Assembly (NCBI GenBank): GCA_029309925.1
Contig: JARKND010000001.1
Location: forward strand, 620,001 to 684,000
DNA from: Fulvivirgaceae bacterium JP3-4
GTDB lineage: Bacteria; Bacteroidota; Bacteroidia; Cytophagales; Cyclobacteriaceae
Length of the DNA stretch: 64,000 nt
Direction: 5' to 3'
This document shows, piece by piece, positions 16,500 to 27,600 of this stretch. A model generated the notes under the pieces. It made no database searches and was not told the origin of the DNA. It saw only the letters and a list, made by a program, of their open reading frames with translations. The translations under genes and the position numbers were made by a program. Every line of letters starts with the position of its first letter. The first letter of the stretch is position 1.

Positions 16500-18872
16500 A
16501 TGCTACGGATTCATTTCATCACAGCCCTTCGAAACTTCAGACGGACTGTTTCAACTTCAGTGATAAACCTGCTCGGTCTTTCGATCGGTCTCGCGACTTG
16601 TATCGTTGCCGGTTTATATATCAAGCAGGCCGTGATTGCAGACCGGTTTCACAAGGATTTAAACTCGATCTATCGCGTCAATGTCAAAATCAAGGACTTC
16701 TACATGTCTGGGACGCCATATCTGTTTGCCGAGACGATCAAAGCAGAGCTGCCCAGCGTTTTTGAGACTTTACGGACATCAGACCGCCAAGTATCATTAA
16801 AGATCAACAATGAAATTCATAAGCATCAGGTAGTTTTTGCCGATTCGAACTTCCTCACATTTTTCACTTTTCCGCTTGAGTTTGGTAATCGTCAGAAAGC
16901 ACTGACAGGATTGCGGCAAGTTGTGCTAAGTCATGAGATGGCGGAAAAGTATTTTGGAGACGAGAATCCGCTTGGGCAAGTCATTAAACTCGAACTCGAA
17001 AATGTGTTCACGGACTTTGAGATCACCGGTGTTGCAAAGCCGACTCCGCAACTATCAAGCATGTACTTTGATTTCCTGATACCGCTTGAAAACAACTTGC
17101 TTCGCGATCCGCGCATGAAGGAAAATTGGGATCATTTTTTCTTCACAACTTTCATTAAAGTATCGGAAAGGAATGTCGCCTCCCTGCGGGAAGCGATGCC
17201 CGCGTTCGTCAGCCGACACATGCCTGACCAGCGGGGACCGAATGATGAACTTCGAATGAATTTTATTTTGAATTCGTATGCTGACCATCATCTCAGTCAG
17301 GGGATGACAGGCGGTGGATTGCGCGAGGGAAAGAGCCGCGAATCGCTAATGATCTTCGCAGCGATCGCCCTTGTCATTCTTCTGCTTGCATGCTTTAATT
17401 TTATGAATCTCACGAACGCGCAGTCATCGCGCAGAGCGGTAGAGGTGGGGATTAAAAAAGTTGTCGGTGCCATGAGGCCTCAGTTGATCAGGCAATTCCT
17501 GACCGAAACACTTGTATTGAGTTTCATTGCGGCATTTATAGCGCTTGGTCTGGCTGAACTGGGTCTCTTCGTTTTTCGTGATTTACTGCAAACTTCACTT
17601 TCATTATTTGACGGTGCCAACTGGGATGTTTTCCTGGGCTTGCTCATCATCACATTTGTTACCGGTATCCTTGGCGGAATGTATCCGGCATTCATCCTGT
17701 CGAATGTCAGTACCCTTAAGACCTTCAGGAAATATTTTAAGGTAGGAGGCAGCAACTGGGTGACACGGTCAATCTTGTCGCTGCAGTTTACGCTCTCGAT
17801 CATTCTCATTATATGCGCGATTGTGATGTGGAAACAACAGCGCTATCTCATGGAGAAAGAACTCGGTTATAATCAGGAGCAGGTGCTTGTTGTAAATATC
17901 AATCCAAAGGACACTGCATCCACGGACTTCCTCAAGAATGAAATCAAAAAGCTGCCCGAGGTGATCAATGTATCGCGGTCATCGAATTCTTTCACGCGTG
18001 GAAGCAGTGTATCACATCACCTGACATCGGACAAGCGCAACATGTTCATCTACATGATGAGTGTCGACCAGGATTTCATACCTACAATGGAGATGGAGGT
18101 CGTGAAGGGTTCTGCGTTTACAAACCAGCACCGCGAGCGCGGAAGTGACATCCTCGTAAATGAGACCCTGATCAAAACACTTGGTTTGCAGGATTCAATT
18201 GGCATAAAGCTGAACAGCACGGTAGGATGGATCGATAAGCCGACCATCGTTGGTGTGATCAAAGACTTTCATCACTCGATGCTGAAATATGAGATCCAGC
18301 CGATGATGATTTTGAACAGCCACTGGATGGAAGAAACTTATCTGCTGATCCGTCTTGCACCAGGAAAAACGCTGGAGGGTCTGAACAAGGTGCAATCACT
18401 GGTTGAAAAGACAAACCGCGATTCTTTGTTTGAGTATTCGTTCCTTGACGACAATGTGACAAAGCAATATGAAGCCGAACTGCGGTGGTCGATGATCATC
18501 AGCCTGGCCACAGGTGTCGCGATCTTCCTGTCAATTCTCGGCTTGCTTGGTCTGGCGATGTTTACCGCTGAGCAGCGCAAGAAAGAGATTGGCATTCGCA
18601 AGGTTCTCGGAGCTTCGATCGTTCAGTTGGTGTCATTGCTTTCAAGAGGTTACATGGCACTCATCACCATCGCTTTTATTCTTGCAATACCCGGAGCGTA
18701 CTACCTGATGAACGAGTACTGGCTCAATAACTTCGCCTATAAAGTTGAATTTGATGTTTTCATATTTGTCATCGCATTGGCCGTTGTCATTATTATAGCA
18801 GCTATCTCTGTTGGCACGCAGACCCTGCGCGCTGCACTTCAAAATCCTGCAGAAACGCTAAAAGAAGAATAG
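16500..18872 (+). CDS. FtsX/MacB-type ABC transporter permease (first of pair)
   Basis: The 790-residue inner-membrane protein has the arrangement of Bacteroidota double-FtsX permeases: N-terminal helix (about 20-42), periplasmic MacB_PCD domain (to about 285), a first FtsX block of helices (about 290-430, RRAVEVGIKKVVGAMRPQL), a second periplasmic domain, and a second FtsX block (about 670-790, QRKKEIGIRKVLGASIVQL) ending NPAETLKEE. No ATPase gene is adjacent, so the ATP-binding partner must be encoded elsewhere. It is followed by a paralogue 2 bases after its stop and lies divergent to a sigma-54 two-component system. Confidence 0.92.
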   Translation: MLRIHFITALRNFRRTVSTSVINLLGLSIGLATCIVAGLYIKQAVIADRFHKDLNSIYRVNVKIKDFYMSGTPYLFAETIKAELPSVFETLRTSDRQVSLKINNEIHKHQVVFADSNFLTFFTFPLEFGNRQKALTGLRQVVLSHEMAEKYFGDENPLGQVIKLELENVFTDFEITGVAKPTPQLSSMYFDFLIPLENNLLRDPRMKENWDHFFFTTFIKVSERNVASLREAMPAFVSRHMPDQRGPNDELRMNFILNSYADHHLSQGMTGGGLREGKSRESLMIFAAIALVILLLACFNFMNLTNAQSSRRAVEVGIKKVVGAMRPQLIRQFLTETLVLSFIAAFIALGLAELGLFVFRDLLQTSLSLFDGANWDVFLGLLIITFVTGILGGMYPAFILSNVSTLKTFRKYFKVGGSNWVTRSILSLQFTLSIILIICAIVMWKQQRYLMEKELGYNQEQVLVVNINPKDTASTDFLKNEIKKLPEVINVSRSSNSFTRGSSVSHHLTSDKRNMFIYMMSVDQDFIPTMEMEVVKGSAFTNQHRERGSDILVNETLIKTLGLQDSIGIKLNSTVGWIDKPTIVGVIKDFHHSMLKYEIQPMMILNSHWMEETYLLIRLAPGKTLEGLNKVQSLVEKTNRDSLFEYSFLDDNVTKQYEAELRWSMIISLATGVAIFLSILGLLGLAMFTAEQRKKEIGIRKVLGASIVQLVSLLSRGYMALITIAFILAIPGAYYLMNEYWLNNFAYKVEFDVFIFVIALAVVIIIAAISVGTQTLRAALQNPAETLKEE

Positions 18873-18874
18873 TC

Positions 18875-21241
18875 ATGTTGATTACCTATCTCAAGGTTGC
18901 ATTCCGAAATTTCCTGAAGGAAAAGTTCTTTTCGCTGATCAATGTGGTAGGGCTTTCCGTAGGGATTGCCGTTGCATTACTCATCACGCTTTTTATCATG
19001 CATGAAATAAGTTTTGACAAGTTCAATTCAAAGCATGATCGTATTCACAGGGTGGCCATGTACCTTGAAGTAGGTGGCAACGGTTCTGAAGTGAACTCAA
19101 CCTTTCCGCCCCAGGCTGCCGCGATGCAAGCGGATATTCCGGAAATTGAACTTGCGATACGGGTGTCTCCCTTCAATGGAAAGATTTTCAAGCACGGAGA
19201 TAAGCTGTTTACCGAGGACAGGATCGTGTATGCTGACTCAGCGTTCTTTTCGGTTTTTGATTATAAGGTTTTGCTTGGCGACAAGACAAGCGCTCTGTCA
19301 AAACGAAACCAGGTAATGCTTACACCATCGCTGGCAAAGAAATATTTTGATACGGCAGATTTCAGCGCGGTGGTTGGTAATTCCATTTCAATCAATAATG
19401 AACTGTTCGAAATATCAGGATTAGTTGAAGAGCCGCCAGCGAATTCGCATATCCAATATACCGCGATTGCCTCCCTGGAATCAATTCCCCAGGGCCGCGA
19501 TCAGACCTGGAACAGCCTGAATGTTACAACGTATGTGCTGCTGCAGCCTGGTGCGTCTATTCATACCGTTGTAGAAAAAACGACCGGTGTTTTGCGCAAG
19601 CACATTTCAGGGTATGAGAACTACGCATCATCCGGAATTGTGATGCAGCCTATTTCCATGCCACTGACTGATATTCATTTAAAGTCGAATATACGGGGTG
19701 AGTTTGAGCCTGGCGGAAGTATGTCGAACCTTTACATCTTCGGCTCAGTCGCGCTTATTGTCGTGCTGCTTGCAAGCGTGAACTTTGTGAATCTCCTCAC
19801 AGCAAGGTCGGCCAACCGGGCGAAAGAAGTTGGTGTCAGGAAAGTTCTCGGCTCCGCCCGCGCAAACCTGATGCGTCAATTCATTATGGAATGTATTCTG
19901 CTGGTGGCCATTTCAACGCTGCTGGCGCTGGGTGTTGTAGAATTGCTTCGCACACCGTTTACGTATTTGTCGGGCAAACCGCTTCCGTTCGACCTTCTGC
20001 TGACGCCCGCATATCTCTTCGGACTTCTCGCTTTTATTGTCGTTCTCGGAGTGATCTCCGGGATTTATCCTGCATTTTATCTTTCAGGTTTTCAGCCTGC
20101 GCAGGTGCTCAAGGGAAAAATCCGGTCGGGCTTTAAAGGAGGTCGACTAAGGAATACGCTTGTGACCATTCAGTTCGTTATTTCGATGGTGCTTATCAGT
20201 TGTACATTGATGGTGCAGCGCCAGCTTGAATTCATGCGTTCAAAGAAGCTGGGCTTCGACAAGGAAAATGTTCTCGTGATCGACAACAGCAACAGGCTTC
20301 CAAGTCAGAAAGCATTCATCGATGAGATATCTCGTCTTTCAGGTGTAGAGCTCGCAGGAGCCGCTACGTTCAGGCCGGTTGATGATTACGATGGAATGGT
20401 GATCTCCACGGAAAACGGAAAAGATGATCGGAAGGCGGTAAATTATTCGCGCATTGATGATAAATACCTCGAAGTTTTAAAATACGAATTTCTTGAGGGA
20501 AGGAATTTTTCGAAATCGCTCGCTTCAGACTCTGCGGCAATCGTCATAAACGAGACGGCTGCAAATCTTCTGTATGGAGGATCTGCGCTTGGCAAGAAAC
20601 TCTACAACGAATTTGAGTATACGGTGATCGGTGTGGTGAAGGATTTTAATTTTGAATCGTTGAAGAATGAGGTTCGCCCATTGGTGTTCTACCCGCATCC
20701 GAATCAGCGTTTTCTTCACGTTCGCATTTCCCCAGGTGACTACCAGCAGACCATCGCTTCAATTGAGAAAACGTGGAAGAGTCATACATCAGATCTTCCA
20801 TTCAGCTACTCGTTCCTCGATGACACCTACAACAACCTGTTTAAAGAAGAAGTCAGGCTGGGAAACCTCTTTGCAATTTTTACAGCACTGGGTCTCGTCA
20901 TCGCGTGCTTAGGCCTGATGGGATTGACAGCTTACATGGCTGAGCAGCGCAAAAAGGAGATCAGCGTCAGAAAAGTAATGGGTGCAAACAGCAGCCAGGT
21001 GTTCATTCTCTTGTCGCGTGATTTTTTGAAGATCATTCTGGTTGCCTTGTTGCTCGCGTTGCCACTCACCTGGTATATGATGGACAAGTGGCTGGAAAGT
21101 TTTATCTATCGCACAAATGTGTCAATGTTGATTCTTATTGTTGGTGCGCTGGCGGTGGGCTTTACGGCTTTTGTAGCAGTAAGTTATCAGGCCCTTCGTG
21201 CTGCGCTGATCAATCCGGTGGAGTCGCTAAAGGAAGAATAA
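18875..21241 (+). CDS. FtsX/MacB-type ABC transporter permease (second of pair)
   Basis: Paralogue of the preceding gene, 788 residues, with the same order: N-terminal helix (about 21-42), MacB_PCD domain, FtsX block with NRAKEVGVRKVLGSARANL (about 312-330), second periplasmic domain, and final FtsX block with QRKKEISVRKVMGANSSQV, ending NPVESLKEE. Starting two bases after the first permease stop, it is in the same operon. The two may form a heterodimeric export or mechanotransmission complex with a shared ATPase. Substrate is unknown. Confidence 0.92.
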   Translation: MLITYLKVAFRNFLKEKFFSLINVVGLSVGIAVALLITLFIMHEISFDKFNSKHDRIHRVAMYLEVGGNGSEVNSTFPPQAAAMQADIPEIELAIRVSPFNGKIFKHGDKLFTEDRIVYADSAFFSVFDYKVLLGDKTSALSKRNQVMLTPSLAKKYFDTADFSAVVGNSISINNELFEISGLVEEPPANSHIQYTAIASLESIPQGRDQTWNSLNVTTYVLLQPGASIHTVVEKTTGVLRKHISGYENYASSGIVMQPISMPLTDIHLKSNIRGEFEPGGSMSNLYIFGSVALIVVLLASVNFVNLLTARSANRAKEVGVRKVLGSARANLMRQFIMECILLVAISTLLALGVVELLRTPFTYLSGKPLPFDLLLTPAYLFGLLAFIVVLGVISGIYPAFYLSGFQPAQVLKGKIRSGFKGGRLRNTLVTIQFVISMVLISCTLMVQRQLEFMRSKKLGFDKENVLVIDNSNRLPSQKAFIDEISRLSGVELAGAATFRPVDDYDGMVISTENGKDDRKAVNYSRIDDKYLEVLKYEFLEGRNFSKSLASDSAAIVINETAANLLYGGSALGKKLYNEFEYTVIGVVKDFNFESLKNEVRPLVFYPHPNQRFLHVRISPGDYQQTIASIEKTWKSHTSDLPFSYSFLDDTYNNLFKEEVRLGNLFAIFTALGLVIACLGLMGLTAYMAEQRKKEISVRKVMGANSSQVFILLSRDFLKIILVALLLALPLTWYMMDKWLESFIYRTNVSMLILIVGALAVGFTAFVAVSYQALRAALINPVESLKEE

Positions 21242-21350
21242 GTTTTTGATGGCTGTCCGCTTAACAATGTGAAGTTGTAGAAAATTTCGTCAACTTCCAT
21301 CACGCTTCAGAGACCATTATCGCCTCCAATCAGAGTTTTTCGCGGCAGAA

Positions 21351-21358
21351 TACGTTTG
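21351..21358 (+). promoter_or_regulatory. Candidate TAnnTTTG promoter box for PBP1A gene
   Basis: TACGTTTG matches the Bacteroidota -7 consensus TAnnTTTG and lies 53 bases before the PBP1A ATG at 21412. No good TTG -33 box is seen at the right distance, so the call is tentative. Confidence 0.3.
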
Positions 21359-21411
21359 CGTCAAATCGTGGCCTGATAATTTTTATCTCCCCCGCGGATT
21401 GAGTCGAAGGT

Positions 21412-23850
21412 ATGAGGAGATTGAGAGTAGGGAATCAGGCGCATTGGCAAAAATTTGCTAACACTTTTAAAAACAAGACGGAATCGCTGCTTACCGTATT
21501 AAGCGGATTCATTCGGTATTTTGAGAAAAACAAAAAAGCCCGCATCATTACCACGTGCGTTGGTGCTGTTGCTTTGCCTCTTCTGATCCTGTTTACTTTC
21601 GTGTTACTTCAGGTTCCTTCAAACAAAGACTTGCAGAAAATCCAAAACCCGATTGCCTCTGAAGTTTACACTGCCGACAGTGTGCTGATCGGCCGCTACT
21701 TTATTCAGGACCGAACACAGGTGGAGTTCGAAGATATTTCGCCCAATATCATCAATGCACTGATCGCCACGGAAGACGTTCGCTTCTTCAAACATGGAGG
21801 TGTGGATCTTCGAAGCCTCGGCCGTGTATTCGTCAAGACCCTCCTGCTGCAAAACGAATCGTCTGGCGGAGGTAGCACCATTACCCAGCAGCTTGCAAAA
21901 AATTTATATCCCCGTAAGGAGTATATGATGCTCTCGATGGTCGTGAACAAATGTCGTGAGATTGTTATTGCGCGGAGGTTGGAGCGTTTGTATTCGAAAG
22001 AAGAAATCATCGCCTTATATCTTAATACGATTCCGTTTGGCGACAATACATATGGAATTCAGGCCGCAGCGAATCGTTTCTTTTCCACAACGGCAAAAAA
22101 TATCTCGCAGCAGGATGCGGCCGTGCTTATTGGCATGTTGAAAGCAACACATAACTATAACCCGAGGTTGTTTCCTGATAACTCCCTTGGGCGAAGGAAT
22201 GTTGTGCTGGCGCAGATGAGCAAATACAACATGATCTCGCAGGCTCAACGCGATTCTTTGAAAGCATTGCCACTAAAGCTGAAGTTCAGTGTTGCAAAAA
22301 AAGAAACGGAGATTGCTCCGTACTTCCGGGAAAATCTAAAAGCTGAGCTGCAGAAATGGTTCGAGGAAAATAAAAAGGCAGATGGATCACACTACAGTCT
22401 TTATACGGATGGGCTGAAAATCTATACGACCATCGATTCAAAATTGCAGGCTTACGCTGAACAGGCCGTTGCCAAACAGATGGAAGAATTGCAGAAACAA
22501 TTTTTCACGCATTGGGGAAAAGAAAAGCCGTGGGGCAGTAACGATCAGGTTGTCATTGACGCAGCGAGGAGAACGCCCCGGTACAAGCAGTTGAAGCGCG
22601 ATGGATTCTCTGAAGAGGAGATTCTGAATGAACTCAACAAGCCGGTTATCACACAGCTTTTCTCATGGGATGGTCCGAAGGAGGCAAAGGTTAGTCCGCT
22701 TGATTCAATTCGTCATCATCTCCAGTTTTTGAATGCAGGTTTCCTGGCGATGGAGCCGTCTTCCGGAGAAGTAAAGGCTTGGGTTGGCGGGATCAATCAC
22801 GATTTCTTCCAATATGATCATGTTCGTGTAGCTACAAAGCGCCAGGTTGGTTCGATCTTCAAGCCATTGGTTTATGCGGCAGCTATTGAACAAGGAGTTT
22901 CCCCGTGTGAGTTCATTCCCGCAGGTCAGGAGACATACATCGATGACGAAGGAGACGAGTGGACTCCGAAAAATTCAAACTATGATTATCCGGTGGAGTA
23001 TTCGATGAGGGGCGCTCTGGCTTATTCCGTCAATACCGTGTCCGTTAAACTTATCAATCGCGCAGGCATTCACAACACCATCAAGCTTGCCAGATCAATG
23101 GGAATCCGCAGTGAGATTCCGGATGTTCCGTCCATCGCGCTCGGCTCGTCACCGATATCGCTCATGGAGATGGCTGCAGCATACGCATCGTTCGCCAATG
23201 ACGGAGTCAGCAGTTTTCCATTTTTCATTTCATCCATCCAGGACAGAGAGGGAAATGTATTGAGAGATTTCAAGCCTAAAGTTTCAGGCAGGCAGGTAAT
23301 GGCGAAAGAAACTGCACAACTTGTACGACACATGTTGAAGACCGTTGTCGATGAGGGAACAGCTTCTCGTCTTCGTTGGAAGTATGGTATATACAATGAG
23401 GTCGCTGGTAAGACCGGAACCACCCAGGCGAATGCTGACGGATGGTTTATGGCAATAACACCTAAGCTCGTAATGGGAAGCTGGGTAGGTGCTGACGATC
23501 CACGCATTCGTTTCAGGAATACTGAACTCGGTCAAGGTGCCAACACAGCGCTGCCACTGGTTGCTTACTTCCTGAAAAATGTAAATGCTGATAAGCGCTA
23601 TGCTGAAATTTCCAAAGCGAGATTCCCTTCAATTAATCCGTCAGCACGCAGAAAACTCGGGTGTGACCTCTATGAGATCAATGACAACCTTTGGGCGCAA
23701 ATCGAAAAGACAGTTCATCAGCGCGATTCGCTTATGATGATCGATACGCTGGCCACACCACCGCCACAGACATTCCTGCAGACGCTCTATAAACGCAAAC
23801 AGAAAATTTTGCTGGCATCCCAGGCAGCGATGAATACAACCGCAGAATAG
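21412..23850 (+). CDS. Penicillin-binding protein 1A (transglycosylase/transpeptidase)
   Basis: Bifunctional class A PBP that polymerises and crosslinks peptidoglycan in the periplasm. The 812-residue protein has a cytoplasmic N-terminus, one membrane helix (about 47-68), a glycosyltransferase-51 domain with catalytic Glu121 in ATEDVRFFKHGG, the GGSTITQQLAKN motif and RRLERLYSKEEI, and a transpeptidase domain with Ser481 in GSIFKP, a SVNT motif and KTGTT. All catalytic motifs are intact. It is convergent with lspA, 9 bases apart. Confidence 0.95.
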   Translation: MRRLRVGNQAHWQKFANTFKNKTESLLTVLSGFIRYFEKNKKARIITTCVGAVALPLLILFTFVLLQVPSNKDLQKIQNPIASEVYTADSVLIGRYFIQDRTQVEFEDISPNIINALIATEDVRFFKHGGVDLRSLGRVFVKTLLLQNESSGGGSTITQQLAKNLYPRKEYMMLSMVVNKCREIVIARRLERLYSKEEIIALYLNTIPFGDNTYGIQAAANRFFSTTAKNISQQDAAVLIGMLKATHNYNPRLFPDNSLGRRNVVLAQMSKYNMISQAQRDSLKALPLKLKFSVAKKETEIAPYFRENLKAELQKWFEENKKADGSHYSLYTDGLKIYTTIDSKLQAYAEQAVAKQMEELQKQFFTHWGKEKPWGSNDQVVIDAARRTPRYKQLKRDGFSEEEILNELNKPVITQLFSWDGPKEAKVSPLDSIRHHLQFLNAGFLAMEPSSGEVKAWVGGINHDFFQYDHVRVATKRQVGSIFKPLVYAAAIEQGVSPCEFIPAGQETYIDDEGDEWTPKNSNYDYPVEYSMRGALAYSVNTVSVKLINRAGIHNTIKLARSMGIRSEIPDVPSIALGSSPISLMEMAAAYASFANDGVSSFPFFISSIQDREGNVLRDFKPKVSGRQVMAKETAQLVRHMLKTVVDEGTASRLRWKYGIYNEVAGKTGTTQANADGWFMAITPKLVMGSWVGADDPRIRFRNTELGQGANTALPLVAYFLKNVNADKRYAEISKARFPSINPSARRKLGCDLYEINDNLWAQIEKTVHQRDSLMMIDTLATPPPQTFLQTLYKRKQKILLASQAAMNTTAE

Positions 23851-23859
23851 GTGTGAGGG

Positions 23860-24393
23860 TTAATCAACAGATGATTCGTTCCCATTATTCGTGCGCTGAC
23901 TTTCAAGTACTGCGCTGTTTTGCACAATGAATGATTCGATCAGGAGCATAACCATGCCCACCATGATCGATACGTCAGCCATGTTAAAAATTCCGGTTTG
24001 AATTATTCCGAAATCGATATGCAGGAAGTCAGTGACAGAACCGTGAACGAGTCTGTCATAAATATTTCCAAAGCCGCCTCCGACCACAAAACTGATTGCA
24101 ACCACGCGCGGCAGTGAAAGTGTTTTATTTGTAAAAACGTAAATGAAGGCAATAAAGAGAAAGAGCAACGGCAGGAACACCAGAATCAGCGTTTTGAAGG
24201 GCTCAGGCATTCTATTTCCGAGGCTCAGAAATGCACCGGTATTTTCCACTTTCTTCAGTTTCAAATACGTGCTGACGACTGAAATTTCTTCGAAGTGAAA
24301 CATCTTTTGCCGAACGATCTTTTTTGAGATCTGATCGCAGCTGATGTTTGCGGTAAGAAGCAGAAATATGAGACTGTATCGGAAAAATTTCAT
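23860..24393 (-). CDS. lspA: Lipoprotein signal peptidase (signal peptidase II)
   Basis: Aspartic membrane protease that removes signal peptides from prolipoproteins. The 177-residue protein has four hydrophobic helices and both catalytic aspartate boxes: GGGFGNIYDRLVHGSVTDF (Asp in NIYDR) and FNMADVSI. The N-terminal DQISK box is also present. Sequence ends with a polar tail. Candidate substrates in this window include the lipobox proteins at 40836 and 43622. Confidence 0.95.
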   Translation of the reverse strand: MKFFRYSLIFLLLTANISCDQISKKIVRQKMFHFEEISVVSTYLKLKKVENTGAFLSLGNRMPEPFKTLILVFLPLLFLFIAFIYVFTNKTLSLPRVVAISFVVGGGFGNIYDRLVHGSVTDFLHIDFGIIQTGIFNMADVSIMVGMVMLLIESFIVQNSAVLESQRTNNGNESSVD

Positions 24394-24442
24394 TCGGTCG
24401 CGTTAAGTGAAAAACCCAGTTTCGTTGACGAATGACTAATCG

Positions 24443-24637
24443 TCAAGTCGTCCATGGCAAGTAAGTTACGAATTCCGAAGGATGTTTGTCAACGGTAAGA
24501 TTTTCAATTACACGTGCAAACAGAAAATTGAAGCGGCTGTATTGTCTTGCCATTCGTTCCCTGGCCATCGTAACTCGCATATTCGAGTTCCAGAGACCCG
24601 GGTCGATTTGAAGCGGCCCTTCCACGTGACGATCCAC
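24443..24637 (-). CDS. Possible small gene or coding remnant downstream of the CHAT gene
   Basis: A 64-codon frame starting with GTG encodes a basic product (DRHVEGPLQIDPGLWNS, ARERMARQYSRFNF, DKHPSEFVTYLPW). It lies in the same reading frame as the TPR-CHAT gene just upstream: after the CHAT stop TAA at 24665-24667 the frame stays open to 24443. Codon choice looks like that of the neighbours. No family is recognised and no ribosome-binding site is evident. It may be a separate small gene, a lost C-terminal extension, or chance. Confidence 0.3.
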   Translation of the reverse strand: MDRHVEGPLQIDPGLWNSNMRVTMARERMARQYSRFNFLFARVIENLTVDKHPSEFVTYLPWTT

Positions 24638-24664
24638 CGGAGCAAATGGCGTAGAAACAGTGTC

Positions 24665-27600
24665 TTATTGATCCAATCCAATCATCATGAACGCGCCCCA
24701 ATAAATCGGCTCGGGATATTCCACACGCAGTTCTTTTTTCGCGTCAATGAAGCTTTGTCTCAGGTTGTTTGTGTTGAGCCACTTCTGATAAAACTTCAGC
24801 ATCAGCTTTTGTGTCGCTTCGTCATCCACTTTAAACATACTCATGATCAGAACTTTTGCTCCAGCCACGAGGAATGCGCGTTGTAATCCATACACACCTT
24901 CACCTGCTTCAAGATCACCCAACCCTGTCTCACATGCACTCAAAACGACCAGGTCAGTCTTGTCGAGGTTCAGACTCATTGCTTCATAGGCCGTGAGGAT
25001 TCCGCTTTCCATGTTGTAGTTGTAGTCAGTCTTGTCGAGAAGGTCGCCTGCACCACGGAGAAGCAAACCGGTTCTCATCAGCGGATTTTGTGTCAGAACC
25101 GCTTCGTTGCCCTCGATCTGTTTTTCCAGTGTCACTTCTGTAGATGGACGATATAACCCATGCGTTGCGATGTGGAAAATTTTTGGGCTGTTTAGTTCTT
25201 TGATCTTTTCTTCCGCAGCGGAACGCTCAACGAATTCATTTGTCATCCAGCCTTTGTCTTTCAGTAAGTAATGAAGTTGGTTGATTTCTTTTTCCGTTCC
25301 AGGCAGATCGGGGATCGCACGGCTCGCTGACGCTGTAACGTAGAATGTAGGATTACCGAACATCGAAGCTGTGTTGTCACTTCCAGCCTGCTTTTTCTTT
25401 GTAGATCTGAGATAAATATCCTTTGTGTTGCTGACAAGAATAATATTTGAGTTATCAATCACATAGCGTCCATCCGGAGTTGCAATAGCTTCCAGGTTTA
25501 TCTGGTTGTAGATTCCATCTGCCGAGATATAAACGGTAGAGACCTGCCCGATCTCTTCAACAATCGGCTGCCAGAATACACCGTAGGAGACGTTGTCCTG
25601 GATTTTTCCCGTGATCGCGTTACGATAAAACTTGAAGTACTTGCCTTCCATCTTGTGTCCGTCCTTCAACATTATAACTCTTGGGCTTCCGAAGTCGGAC
25701 TTTGTGTAGAGGGCCGCGTAAATAACGGAGTCTGTGAAAGTATGGTTGAAGTAACGGTAGCGGACCATCTCGATCGCCACTTCATTCGGCTTCAGCGACT
25801 TTTTTACATCTGCAAATTCGATACGCTTGGCTTCAAATGATTGTCCGAAAATTTCGGATTTCTGGCTGAGCTCTTTTTCAAGTCGTTCGACCTCCTGGTG
25901 CAGCACTGCAACATCTATTTCAGCTTCGGTGAGTTGCTGGGTGCTCATGGAAAGCGCAAGCGTGAGCAGTTCCTTTTTCTGGATCCACGCAGCGTATTGC
26001 GACTTGAGTGCCTCATCCGAGCTATTTAGAATTCTTTCACGAATCTTGATCGATGAGCTCAGCAGTAAAGCTTTCGTGAGCAACTGGTAATCGTATATTT
26101 TCTTTTGATCTTTTCCACGGAAATCTTCAAAGTTTCCAAATGCCAGTGTGTTGTAAAATTCAAAGTCACCTTTGATTGTATTCCAGTACTTTGCTTTTTC
26201 ACGTTCGCTGAGCGCTGGAAAATATTGTTTGATAAAGTCTTCATATTTGCCAAGCGCTTCTTCGATATGGTCTTTGGACGCCTTGATGTTCTTCTGCATG
26301 TAGTAGACCTTCGCAAGCTTTGACACAACCTTCACGTACTCAGGATGTGTTTCGCTGAAGAAACTCTTATACAATGCCTTTGACTTGTTGTAGAACTCCT
26401 CGGCTTTCCTGTAATTCTTTTGCTGATAGTAAACGTCACCGGTAAGTGTGTAAATGCTTGCTGTGTTGATATTGTTCTTTCTGCCGGCTTTTGTTTTCCA
26501 GATATTTTCAGCAATCGTCAGCGAGTTAAAGGCGATGTCGAACTTTTTCTCTGAGATGTAGAGAACAGCAACGTTTTTAAGGATTTCAGCGTATTGCGGA
26601 TTATCTTTTCCAAGTTTTGCTGCCATAATATCGCGCGACTCCAGCATGAGCTTTTCAATTTGCTTTTTGTCGTCACCCTTATAGAACTTGATGAGTGCCA
26701 GTTGTGAAATAGACTTTGCTACTTCGATGTGGTTTCTGCCAAATTGTTTTTCCTGGCTTGCAGCCGCCTTGGTGATACTTGTCTCTGCTTTATCATAATC
26801 GCCAAGCGTATAATAGATATCGGACAGCAGTTTCTGTGTTGGCGCAGACTTAGTGGATGTTTCCCCGTACGTGCTTACCGCGATCTGGTTGGCGCGCAGT
26901 GCAGTCTTTTCAGCTTCCGTGTAGTCGCCTTTCGCAAGAAGGATACGGCCTTTGTTTACAAGTGGCTCTATCAGACGCAGGGAATTGGGTCCGAACAAAG
27001 TTTCGTTTTCCTGGATCAGCGTTGTGAGGAGCTTGTCTGTTGACGAATATCTTCCGAGCTGTATAAACAGCGAAGACAATTCTTTTGCTGTTGACAGTTC
27101 GTCTCCGATAGGAATGTCAGACTTTGAGATGAGTCTTTTTGTTTCTTCAAGATTTTCCTCGGCCTCGTCAAACATTCCTTTGATACCATACAGTGTTGCC
27201 TGAGTTTCAAGCGCGCTGATGAATGCAGGTCGCCATTCAACGTAATCCCGATTCGCTTTCAAATTCAGAATTTCGATCGAACGTTTCAGGTTCGCTTCTG
27301 CCTGCTCATATTCTCCAAGTTTAATCTGCAGTTTGGCGATCTGGTCAAGCTCGATGCCCATGAGAATATCCGTGTTCTTGAACTTATCGTTCGCGGCATC
27401 ACGCGCTTCGTTGAGCGTTTTTGCAGCGAGTGAATATTTATCCGTGAACTCATACCATTGCGCAATGTGATTGAGAATAGTGATCCTGTCCTGGTGGTTT
27501 TTCGCAATTTCCTTCGACACTATCTTGAAGAAGCTCGCATCATAGATCTTGCCGGCTTCGTCAATTTTGTTTGTGTAATCCAGATAGAAATTCGCCAGCT

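Noticed and set aside
24394-24664. A tRNA or riboswitch in the lspA-CHAT spacer
   Set aside because: TTCGAGTTCC looks like a T-arm, but no cloverleaf with acceptor and anticodon stems can be formed around it.
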